Part shown: one piece after another, positions 16,951 through 25,264 of the stretch
Position numbering within the stretch: the first letter of the stretch is position 1
Layout of the letters: each line of letters opens with the position of its first letter
NCBI GenBank assembly: GCA_031549495.1
Contig: JAVBPS010000067.1
Coordinates: 9,411-73,410 of the forward strand
Direction of reading: 5' to 3'
Source: JAVBOW01 sp031549495
GTDB lineage: Bacteria; Bacteroidota; Bacteroidia; Bacteroidales; Rikenellaceae
Length of the DNA stretch: 64,000 bases
The notes under the pieces: model-generated
Database searches by the model: none
The model's input: only the letters and a program-made list of their open reading frames with translations
Told to the model about the DNA's origin: nothing
Position numbers and translations under genes: made by a program

Positions 16951-19900
16951 ATGCGAACAAAACGACTACCGACCTTTATCGCCCTCGTTTGCTGCCTGTT
17001 GCTGCTGGCCCCCGCGGCCGGGAGCGCGCAGGGCGCAAGTAAGCCTCCCGTGACGGTTTCCGGCACGGTCCGGGGCGAGGACAGCACACCCCTCTCCGGG
17101 GTCTCCGTGATGGTCCGCGGCACCCGGACCGGCGCGGTCACCGACGCCACAGGGCGCTTCTCCCTGCGCGTGGCCGCGGACGGCGTGCTCACCTTCACGC
17201 AACTGGGGATGAAAACCATCGAAACGCCCGTGCTGGGGCGCACCACGCTCAACGTGACGATGTCCCTCGACGCCTACGACCTCGACCAGATCGTGGCGAT
17301 CGGGTACGGCACCGCGCGCAGGGCCGACATCGCCGGTTCGGTGGGCACGGTCTCCGCGGACGCTTTCGACCAGCAGGCGATCGTCGACGTGAACCAGGCC
17401 CTCTCCGGCCAGATCGCCGGGGTGAACGTGATGAACACTTCGGGTACGCCCGGCGGCGGCCTGGACATCCAGATCCGCGGGATCAGCACCATCAGTTCGA
17501 GCGCCACCCCCCTCTACGTGATCGACGGGGTGCCTATCCAGACCGACATAAACGCCGACTCGAACCCGCTGAGTTTCATCAACCCGGGCGACATCGAATC
17601 GATGGACATCCTCAAGGACGCCTCGGCTTCGGCCATCTACGGTTCGCGCGCTTCGAACGGCGTGGTGCTCATCACCACCAAAAGCGGCAAGACGGGCGAC
17701 GCCAAAGTGACCCTGGATGTAAAGGTGGGCATGCAGCAACTGTTCAATAAAGTGGACGTGCTCACGGGACGCGAATACGCCGAGATGTCGATCGAAGCGC
17801 GCAACAACTCACTGGTGGATAACGGAAAGCCTGTAAGCACTCCCGACGCCGACCGCGGCGACAACCTGAGGATCGGCCGTTACCAGGATTTCCTCGCCTC
17901 GGGCGCCCAGGGTACCGACTGGCAGGACGCCATTTTCCACAACGCCCTGATACAGGAGTATCAACTTACCGTCTCGGGCGGCACGGACAAGGTCAAGTAC
18001 ATGGTTTCGGCCAACTACACCGACCAGGAGGGCATCCTGCGCAACACGGGCTTCCAACGCTATTCTTTCCGCGCCAACCTCGACATCCAGGCCAATAAAC
18101 GCCTCAAGGTGGGCGCGAAGATCGCCCCGGCCTTCACGGACCAGGATTTCCTGCCCGCCACGGGACGCTACCACGACGCCTTTGCGGGCATCGTCCAGGC
18201 CTCGATCTGCATGAACCCGATGCTCGGAATTTACGATCCGACGACGCTTTCGGGCTTCACCTCGGGCATCAACCAGGGCGGCGGCATCCAGAACTGCGAG
18301 AATCCCTTCGCCAAGACCGAACTGCTGCGCGACTGGCGCCGCAACTTCGTGCTGGTGGGCAGCGCCTATGCCGACTACCTGCTTGCCTCGGGCCTCACGG
18401 CGCGCGTGTCGGGTTCGACTTCCATGCGCTTTAACCGCCTCGACCGCGTGATCCCCAGCACGCTGGGCGCCTATTCGGCCGTGCCGCCGCGCGACAACGC
18501 GGTCACCTCGGACGCCGTGAACATCCTGAACTGGCAGGCGGCCGCCCAGCTCACCTGGGACAAGATTTTCTGCCGCCAGCACAAGATCAACGCCACGGCC
18601 GTTTACGAAATGCAGATGCAGCAGGAAAACTCCATCTGGACGCAGGCCAACGGCACATGGACGGACGAATTCATCGTCGTCGACTCGAACTTGAGCAGTT
18701 TTATCCGCACGGGTCAATCCAATATTTCGGAGTGGGCGCTCATGTCGTGGATCGGCCGCGTGAGTTACGATTTTGCCGGCCGCTATCAGGTTACCGGGAG
18801 CGTGCGCGCCGACGGGACCAGTAAATTCGCCAACCGGTGGGGCGTATTCCCCTCGGCTGCCGTGGCGTGGAGGGTGACCAACGAGCCTTTTATGAAGAAG
18901 GTACGCTGGCTGCACGACCTGAAATTGCGCGCGAGCTACGGTCTGACGGGCAACAACTCGATCGGCTACTACGAGTATATGTCCCTGATGGGCGGGGCGA
19001 GTTATGTGCTCGGCAAGGGCGGAGAGACGATCGTGAGCGGCATCCGCCAGAACTCCTACGGCAACCCGAACCTGACCTGGGAAAAAACGCGCCAGATGGA
19101 CGCCGGGATCGACCTCTCGGTGCTGCGCGGCCGTATTTCACTCACCGCCGACATCTACGATAAGCAGACCCAGGACCTGCTGCTGCGCCTGCAGACCCCC
19201 GGCGCGATGGGCCACACCTCGGTGCTTACCAACATCGGCAAGGTGCGCAACCGCGGCTTGGAACTCACGCTCGATACACGCAACCTGGTGCGCAAGTTCA
19301 AGTGGAGCACCAACATCAATGTCTCGTTCAACCGCCAGAAAGTGCTGGCTCTCGGGCCCGAGGGCGACCCGCTCTACGGGAATTCGGTCTACATGGAGAA
19401 CACCCACATTACCCGCGTCGGCCATCCGATGGGCGAATTCTACGGCCTGAAGGTGATCGGGATCTACAACACCCAGGAGCAGGTCGACCAGTTGCCCGGC
19501 ATCAAGGGCTCGGTGGCCCGCTCGCGTCCCGGCGAATTCATTTTCAAGGACGTGTTCCAGGACTACAAGATCGATACCGACGACCGCACGGTGGTCGGCA
19601 ACCCGCATCCGGACTTTACATTCGGGATGACCAATACCTTCGCATGGAAGAATCTGAACCTACGGGTATTCGTGCGCGGGTCGTACGGCGCCGAACTGCT
19701 CAACTTCAACTACGGCACCTCGCGTTTCATGTCCAACGTGAACATGCCCGCCTCGGTGCTGCGCAATCGCTGGAAGTCGGCCGAGGAGCCCGGCGACGGC
19801 AAGACGCCCCGCCTGGCCCTGCTCAACCGCGGCACGCTGGGCACCGAGACCCTCAACTCGTCCTACGTCCAGGACGCCTCGTTCCTCAACATCCAGAACG

Positions 19901-20121
19901 TGACCCTTACCTACAATGTGCCCCAAAAGATCAGCAAAAAGATCTATCTCTCGAACCTGCGCATTTACGGCTCGGTGCAGAACCTCTATATGTTTACCTC
20001 CTACGAGTGCTACAACCCCGAGGGCGGTATGAACACCGGAGCCACGCTCGCCCCGGGCGTTGACTGGGGACGCTACCCGCTGGCCCGTACCTTCACTTTT
20101 GGCGCGAACATCACCTTCTAA
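16951..20121 (+). CDS. SusC-like TonB-dependent outer-membrane transporter (PUL 2)
   Basis: The 1056-residue SusC homologue has a signal peptide (MRTKRLPTFIALVCCLLLL), a carboxypeptidase-regulatory-like domain (VSGTVRGEDSTPLSGVSV), a plug with QIVAIGYGTARRADIAGSVG and YGSRASNGVVLITTKSG, and a barrel ending in ITF. It forms a pair with the SusD gene 14 bases downstream. Extended identity with the PUL 1 SusC at 8195 runs through the barrel (RADGTSKFA, NRWGVFPSAAVAWRVTNEPF, LTWEKTRQMDAGIDLS, LGPEGDPLYG, SRPGEFIF). The two are thus close paralogues within the large SusC family and may transport related glycans. GC-rich codons dominate, unlike PUL 1. Confidence 0.96.
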   Translation: MRTKRLPTFIALVCCLLLLAPAAGSAQGASKPPVTVSGTVRGEDSTPLSGVSVMVRGTRTGAVTDATGRFSLRVAADGVLTFTQLGMKTIETPVLGRTTLNVTMSLDAYDLDQIVAIGYGTARRADIAGSVGTVSADAFDQQAIVDVNQALSGQIAGVNVMNTSGTPGGGLDIQIRGISTISSSATPLYVIDGVPIQTDINADSNPLSFINPGDIESMDILKDASASAIYGSRASNGVVLITTKSGKTGDAKVTLDVKVGMQQLFNKVDVLTGREYAEMSIEARNNSLVDNGKPVSTPDADRGDNLRIGRYQDFLASGAQGTDWQDAIFHNALIQEYQLTVSGGTDKVKYMVSANYTDQEGILRNTGFQRYSFRANLDIQANKRLKVGAKIAPAFTDQDFLPATGRYHDAFAGIVQASICMNPMLGIYDPTTLSGFTSGINQGGGIQNCENPFAKTELLRDWRRNFVLVGSAYADYLLASGLTARVSGSTSMRFNRLDRVIPSTLGAYSAVPPRDNAVTSDAVNILNWQAAAQLTWDKIFCRQHKINATAVYEMQMQQENSIWTQANGTWTDEFIVVDSNLSSFIRTGQSNISEWALMSWIGRVSYDFAGRYQVTGSVRADGTSKFANRWGVFPSAAVAWRVTNEPFMKKVRWLHDLKLRASYGLTGNNSIGYYEYMSLMGGASYVLGKGGETIVSGIRQNSYGNPNLTWEKTRQMDAGIDLSVLRGRISLTADIYDKQTQDLLLRLQTPGAMGHTSVLTNIGKVRNRGLELTLDTRNLVRKFKWSTNINVSFNRQKVLALGPEGDPLYGNSVYMENTHITRVGHPMGEFYGLKVIGIYNTQEQVDQLPGIKGSVARSRPGEFIFKDVFQDYKIDTDDRTVVGNPHPDFTFGMTNTFAWKNLNLRVFVRGSYGAELLNFNYGTSRFMSNVNMPASVLRNRWKSAEEPGDGKTPRLALLNRGTLGTETLNSSYVQDASFLNIQNVTLTYNVPQKISKKIYLSNLRIYGSVQNLYMFTSYECYNPEGGMNTGATLAPGVDWGRYPLARTFTFGANITF

Positions 20122-20135
20122 CGACCCTTTCAGCC

Positions 20136-21590
20136 ATGAAAAAACAGATATTTCTCCTGCCCGCCGTCCTGCTCGTCTTGGCTTCATGCTCGGATTTCCT
20201 GGATCGCATGCCTTATTCGGCCATTCCGACGGCCGATTTCTATAAGACCGAAAAAGAATTGGACCTGGCTGGCATCGGCCTTTACGGTTCGCTGCAGACC
20301 TTCTACCAGGCCGAATATCCCCAGCTTGCCGAACTCTGCTCGGACAACACCAGTTGCGGTAACGGCGAAAACGCCGCGGACGGGGAGTTCGACAACTTCT
20401 CGCTCAACTCCATGAATTCGAAACTCGAGAACGCCTGGAACCGTTCCTATAACGCCATACTGCAAACGAACAAGGTGCTCGCAAGCCTCCCTTCCGTCGA
20501 TTTTGCCGATCCGGTCAAAAAACAACAGATCCAGGGCGAGGCGCTCTTTATCCGCGGGCTTTCCTATTTCAATCTGGTGCGTATGTTCGGTAAGGTGCCC
20601 CTGGTCACCGAGGTGCTTACCCAGGCCGATGCGCGCCAGTTGGTGCGCGATCCGGTCGACGACATCTACGCGCTGATACTGACCGACCTGGACGATGCCT
20701 CGGACCTGCTGCCCGCGTCCTACTCAGGCAACAGCATCGGCCGCGCCACACGGTGGGCCGCCCTCACGTTGCTCGGTAAGGTCTACATGACCCTCAACCG
20801 GTTCGACGACGCGCTGGTACCCCTGGGTGAAGTGATCGACGATGGCCCCTACCAATTGCTGACAGATTATGCCGCCATATTCGACCCGGCCAACGCCAAC
20901 CACGCGGAGTCGATCTTCGAGATCCAGTACGAGGGCGGCAACCTGGGCGAGGGGAGCGCATGGAGTTTCCAGGCGCACAACCGCAACATCGCCTCGGCGA
21001 TGGGAATCTCTTCGGCCGCCGCGACGCTGCCCACGGCGAGCATCATCTCGGCCCTGGGCAACAAGACCTCGGCGCGCTACCTGGCTTCGATCGGCGAGAT
21101 CAAGGTCGGTACCACGACCTACCGCCACGTGAAGAAGCATTACATGGAGCACACCGTGCAGAACCAGTCCGATGACAACTGGCCCCTGCTGCGCTACGCG
21201 GACGTGCTGCTGATGTACGCCGAAGCGAGCAACGAGACCACCGCCACGCCCGACGCCGAGGTAGTGGAGATGGTCAACAAGATCCGCCGCCGCGCTTTCG
21301 CGCTTCCGATCGACACTCCGAACGCGACGTACGACCTGCCCGCGGTGCAGACCTCGACCCAGGCCGCCTTCCGTAACGCGGTGTGGGAAGAACGCCGTGT
21401 GGAGCTCGCCTTCGAAGGGCACCGCTGGTTCGACCTGGTGCGTACGGGGCAATTCATATCGGTGATGAATCAGCACGCTGTGGAGGCAAACTACTCTTTC
21501 AGGGTTGACGCCCACAATGCGATCTATCCGGTGCCGCAGCGCGAGATCGACATCAACCCAAAACTGCGCCCCAATAATCCCGGATACTAA
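20136..21590 (+). CDS. SusD-like surface glycan-binding lipoprotein (PUL 2)
   Basis: The 484-residue lipoprotein has a leader ending VLASC (Cys18), then FLDRMPYSAIPTADFYKTE, a helical TPR core, and the SusD phrases DNWPLLRYADVLLMYAEASN, RRVELAFEGHRWFDLVRTG and PQREIDINPKLRPNNPGY at the C-terminus. It should cap the SusC barrel encoded upstream and select the oligosaccharide. Its stop overlaps the next start by one base (TAATG at 21588), which suggests coupled translation with the unrecognised exported protein that follows. It is closely related to the PUL 1 SusD at 6723. Confidence 0.95.
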   Translation: MKKQIFLLPAVLLVLASCSDFLDRMPYSAIPTADFYKTEKELDLAGIGLYGSLQTFYQAEYPQLAELCSDNTSCGNGENAADGEFDNFSLNSMNSKLENAWNRSYNAILQTNKVLASLPSVDFADPVKKQQIQGEALFIRGLSYFNLVRMFGKVPLVTEVLTQADARQLVRDPVDDIYALILTDLDDASDLLPASYSGNSIGRATRWAALTLLGKVYMTLNRFDDALVPLGEVIDDGPYQLLTDYAAIFDPANANHAESIFEIQYEGGNLGEGSAWSFQAHNRNIASAMGISSAAATLPTASIISALGNKTSARYLASIGEIKVGTTTYRHVKKHYMEHTVQNQSDDNWPLLRYADVLLMYAEASNETTATPDAEVVEMVNKIRRRAFALPIDTPNATYDLPAVQTSTQAAFRNAVWEERRVELAFEGHRWFDLVRTGQFISVMNQHAVEANYSFRVDAHNAIYPVPQREIDINPKLRPNNPGY

Positions 21591-23665
21591 TGAGAAGGTT
21601 TGCGATCACGTTGTTGGCCTTGGCGGCCCTGCTGCCCGCCGCGGCCCAGAAGAAGCTCGACCAGCTGGAAATTTTCCGACAGGAGTACCCCCGCGCCGGT
21701 TATTTCCGCATCGCCGAATTTGTGATCCGCACGGATTACAAGGAGCAGTACGGCAAGTACAAGGAGTGGGCCCGCCGCATGTCCGACCTTTCGGGTATCA
21801 TGGGCAAGACCGAGTATGAAGAGCTGCTGCGCGACAACCCCCACGAGCAGATCTACGACTGGTTCCGCCGCTTCAAGAAAGACTATCCCGAAAAATTCGT
21901 GGTGGTGCATATGAACGGCCGCGGCCGCATCCCCAATTACCGCATCGATAAATTCTCGGCCGCCCACTGGCTCTATTTCGAGGGCTGCGACATCAAAACC
22001 GACCTGCCCGCCGAGGGCGGCCCCGGCTACGAGAAGCGGGTCTGGATCGAGGTCGAAGACCCCTCGCGTTTCCGCAAGGACAACGGCATGAGGATGAATA
22101 TGCCTGACGACATCGTGCTCGTCCGCCGCCACGCGGACGGTACCTTCGACTGGAACGCGGCCGAGCAGGTGCGCCTGGTGGCCATCGACGGCAATCACAT
22201 CCAGATCGACCGCGCGATGTTCGGCACGCGGGCCATCCGCTTCGACGCGGGCAAGACCTACGCCGCCCCGCACGTGATGGGCGGGCCGTGGGAGACGACG
22301 CGCAACATGGTTTGGTACTACAACCTCTCGCCCGAGTGCCCGCGCGACCGAAACGGCAAGACGTGCGCCGATTTGCTGGTCGAGGAATTCGGCGCCAACT
22401 TCGCCAAGGGCGGACGTTGGGCGACCTTCGACGGGGTGCAGTTCGACGTGATGATGAGCATTCCCACCACCGGCTACCACGAGCGGCGCAAGGCTCTCGG
22501 CGAGCGTGCCGACTGCAATATGGACGGTAAACAGGATGACGGGATTTTCAACGGCGTGGAAAGTTTCGGGCTGGGTAACTACGAATTCCTTACCCGGCTG
22601 CGCAAGGCCGTGGGCCCGGACAAGATCCTGGCGGCCGACGGCCGCGAACAGGGCTGCCAGAAAGCGGGCAACGGCCAGCTGAGCGGCGTGGAAATGGAGG
22701 GCCTGCCCGAGCAGCGCCCTTACGGCTGGGTGACCTGGTCGACCGTGATGAACACGCTCGATTTCTGGAAAGGCTGCACGGCGGACCCGAAGTTCAATTA
22801 CGGCGCTTTCCGCTATAACAATCCCGACAAACTGCCCACCGATGTGCTGATGCGTTATTACCGCCTGGGCTTTGCCGCCACGTGCTTTACCGATTCGTTC
22901 ATCCTGGCGGGCAGTTGGATGCATCCCAGGGACCTGCCTGAACTTCGCCAGGTTTTTCCCCTGGGCGAGGATGAGGCGATAACCGGATGGCTCGGCAAAC
23001 CGGCGGGCGAGACACTCCACCTGGCCGCCTCGGCGCCCGATCTGATGGGGGGCGCGGGCAATCCGGTCGGCAAAAAAGCCCTCGCCGTCTCCCAAACCGC
23101 GCCTTACGTCGCCGCGGACAGGGAATCGACCTTCGCCACGACGGCCTTCAACGCCGCGGGCAACCTGGTGGTCAGCCCGGCGGGCAACCGGGAGATCTTC
23201 GGCTTCGAGGTGCGCAACGTGCCTTACCCCTCCCAAGGGGCCTACCTCGAGGTGACGATGCGCTCTTCCGAGGCGAGCAAAGTCTATCCCGCGGGCTACA
23301 ACCGGCACATGCACATCAGCGCCAACGGGCAGGGGGAGCGCTACAAGATCCAGCTCTCCCCCGTGGGCGACGACTGGTTCACCTATCGGTTCTACTTCTG
23401 CAACGCGTGGGATCCGATGACCCAGCAGGATATCGTCTTCAACCCCGGCGGCGAAAAGACGATCGCCCTGCGGCTGATCCTGCGCGATGCCGACCGGCCG
23501 GTCGAGATATCCAAAATCACCGTCCATAATGCCCCCGAGGTGGTCGAGCGTCGTTTCGAGCGGGGAACGGTGATCGCCAACCTGTCGAACGAAGAGTACC
23601 GCAGCGCCGAGCTCGATGTGACGGTACCCGCCAAAGACGCCCTTTTTATCCGGAAAAACAAGTAA
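21590..23665 (+). CDS. Exported protein of unrecognised family, possible TIM-barrel glycoside hydrolase (PUL 2)
   Basis: I cannot assign this 691-residue protein to a named family with confidence. It has a signal peptide (MRRFAITLLALAALLPAAAQ) and no lipobox. The middle (about 95-470) has strand-like segments ending in acidic residues, as in a TIM barrel: KFVVVHMNGRG, WATFDGVQFDVMM, DKILAADGREQG, SGVEMEGLPEQ. These include several Asp/Glu candidates for catalysis and recall the hypothetical glycosyl hydrolase families near GHL15. The C-terminal 200 residues look beta-rich (EIFGFEVRNVPYPSQGAYLE) and could be an accessory sandwich. It is translationally coupled to SusD by a TAATG overlap and is followed 3 bases later by the sulfatase, so it must act on the same glycan. 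A binding protein without catalysis is the main alternative. Confidence 0.7.
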   Translation: MRRFAITLLALAALLPAAAQKKLDQLEIFRQEYPRAGYFRIAEFVIRTDYKEQYGKYKEWARRMSDLSGIMGKTEYEELLRDNPHEQIYDWFRRFKKDYPEKFVVVHMNGRGRIPNYRIDKFSAAHWLYFEGCDIKTDLPAEGGPGYEKRVWIEVEDPSRFRKDNGMRMNMPDDIVLVRRHADGTFDWNAAEQVRLVAIDGNHIQIDRAMFGTRAIRFDAGKTYAAPHVMGGPWETTRNMVWYYNLSPECPRDRNGKTCADLLVEEFGANFAKGGRWATFDGVQFDVMMSIPTTGYHERRKALGERADCNMDGKQDDGIFNGVESFGLGNYEFLTRLRKAVGPDKILAADGREQGCQKAGNGQLSGVEMEGLPEQRPYGWVTWSTVMNTLDFWKGCTADPKFNYGAFRYNNPDKLPTDVLMRYYRLGFAATCFTDSFILAGSWMHPRDLPELRQVFPLGEDEAITGWLGKPAGETLHLAASAPDLMGGAGNPVGKKALAVSQTAPYVAADRESTFATTAFNAAGNLVVSPAGNREIFGFEVRNVPYPSQGAYLEVTMRSSEASKVYPAGYNRHMHISANGQGERYKIQLSPVGDDWFTYRFYFCNAWDPMTQQDIVFNPGGEKTIALRLILRDADRPVEISKITVHNAPEVVERRFERGTVIANLSNEEYRSAELDVTVPAKDALFIRKNK

Positions 23666-23668
23666 CGC

Positions 23669-25264
23669 ATGATCCGTTCCACACCTTTTGTCCTCCTTGC
23701 GGGAAGCGCCGTGCTGGCAGGCTGTTGCGGCAAGCAACCGCCTGCCGCCTCGCCGCCCAACATACTGATCGCCATTGCCGACGACGTTTCGTTCCCCCAC
23801 ATGGGCGCGTACGGTTGCCCGTGGGTCTCGACCCCGGCCTTCGACCGCGTCGCCTCGCACGGCATCCTGTTCAGCAATTGCTATACCCCCAACGCCAAGT
23901 CGGCCCCCTCGCGCGCATGCCTGCTCACGGGCCTCAATTCGTGGCAGTTGGAGGAAGCGGGGAACCATATCGGTTTCTGGCCTGAGAACAAATTCCCGAC
24001 CTTTTTCGAGATGCTCGCCGCGGGGGGCTACTACGCCGCCTTCACCGGCAAGGGATGGGCGCCCGGCAACCCCGGCCTGACGGACGGCCAGCCTCGCCGC
24101 CTGACGGGGATCCCTTACCAAGCACATACACTCACCCCGCCCACCGCGTGCATCAGCCCGGTGGACTACGCGGCCAATTTCGCCGAGTTCCTGCGCGAGA
24201 AGCCCAAAGGCAAGCCATGGGTTTTCTGGTACGGGGGCAATGAGCCGCACCGCGCCTACGAGTACGGCACCGGGATCTCGCTCGGGGGGCGTACGACGGC
24301 GGACGTGGACCGCGTGCCGGGCTTCTGGCCCGACAGCGACACGGTGCGCACCGACATGCTCGACTACGCCTACGAGATCGAACATTTCGACACCCATCTG
24401 GGGCGTATCCTCGCCGCGTTGGAGCGGGCGGGCGAACTGGACAACACGATCGTGGTCGTAACGGCGGACAACGGTATGCCTTTCCCGCGCTGCAAGGGGC
24501 TGCAATATGAATATTCGAACCACCTGCCGATGGCGGTGATGTGGCCCCGGGGCATCAAAAACCCCGGCCGCGCCTGCCCGCAATATGTGAGCCTGATCGA
24601 TCTCGCGCCCACTTTCCTGCGCCTCGCGGGGGTGGATGCGGCGGATCACGGCGCCTTCACCCAGGGGCGCGAGATGACCGACCTGTTCGACGATGCGCCG
24701 CGCCATGACCGTTCGTACATCCTGCTCGGGCAGGAGCGCCACGACTATGGCCGCCCGCAGAACCAGGGCTATCCCATCCGGTCGATCCTGCGGGACGGCT
24801 ATCTGTACCTGTGCAATTTCAAACCCGCGCTGTGGCCCGCCGGCAACCCCGAAACGGGCTACCTGAACACCGACGGATCGCCCACAAAGACCAATATCCT
24901 GACCCTGTTCCGCAGCCGCACCGACGTGCGTCCCTGGGAACTTGCCTTCGGCCGCCACCCGGCCGAGGAGCTCTACAAAGTGGACGAGGATCCCGATTGC
25001 CTGCGCAACCTGGCCTGTGACCCGGACTATGCCGCCCGCAAGGCCACGATGCGCGAACAGCTTATGGCCGACCTGGGCGAGCAGAAAGACCCCCGTGTGA
25101 CGGGCGACGGCGACGTGTTCGACCGTTATCCGTTCTTCCAGCAGTCGAGCTTCTTCTTCTGGGAGCGCTACACCGAAGGGCATATTACGCAGTGGCAGAC
25201 CGATTGGGTCGAGCCCGGCGATTTTGAAACCACCGACACCGGCGACTATGGCAAGGCGAATTGA
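23669..25264 (+). CDS. Serine-type sulfatase lipoprotein (PUL 2)
   Basis: The 531-residue member of the S1 (formylglycine) sulfatase family has a leader ending VLAGC. The fold signature begins at PNILIAIADDVSFPHMGAYG, where Asp residues bind the metal. The active-site motif is SAPSRACLLTG with Ser78, so the formylglycine is made from serine, which in anaerobes needs the radical-SAM maturase anSME. Further metal and substrate segments are TADNGMPF and GKGWAP. It should remove sulfate esters from the PUL 2 glycan in the periplasm or at the surface. No maturase gene lies in this window. Its last 17 bases overlap the next gene, showing tight operon structure. Subfamily and sulfate position cannot be read from sequence alone. 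Confidence 0.92.
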   Translation: MIRSTPFVLLAGSAVLAGCCGKQPPAASPPNILIAIADDVSFPHMGAYGCPWVSTPAFDRVASHGILFSNCYTPNAKSAPSRACLLTGLNSWQLEEAGNHIGFWPENKFPTFFEMLAAGGYYAAFTGKGWAPGNPGLTDGQPRRLTGIPYQAHTLTPPTACISPVDYAANFAEFLREKPKGKPWVFWYGGNEPHRAYEYGTGISLGGRTTADVDRVPGFWPDSDTVRTDMLDYAYEIEHFDTHLGRILAALERAGELDNTIVVVTADNGMPFPRCKGLQYEYSNHLPMAVMWPRGIKNPGRACPQYVSLIDLAPTFLRLAGVDAADHGAFTQGREMTDLFDDAPRHDRSYILLGQERHDYGRPQNQGYPIRSILRDGYLYLCNFKPALWPAGNPETGYLNTDGSPTKTNILTLFRSRTDVRPWELAFGRHPAEELYKVDEDPDCLRNLACDPDYAARKATMREQLMADLGEQKDPRVTGDGDVFDRYPFFQQSSFFFWERYTEGHITQWQTDWVEPGDFETTDTGDYGKAN

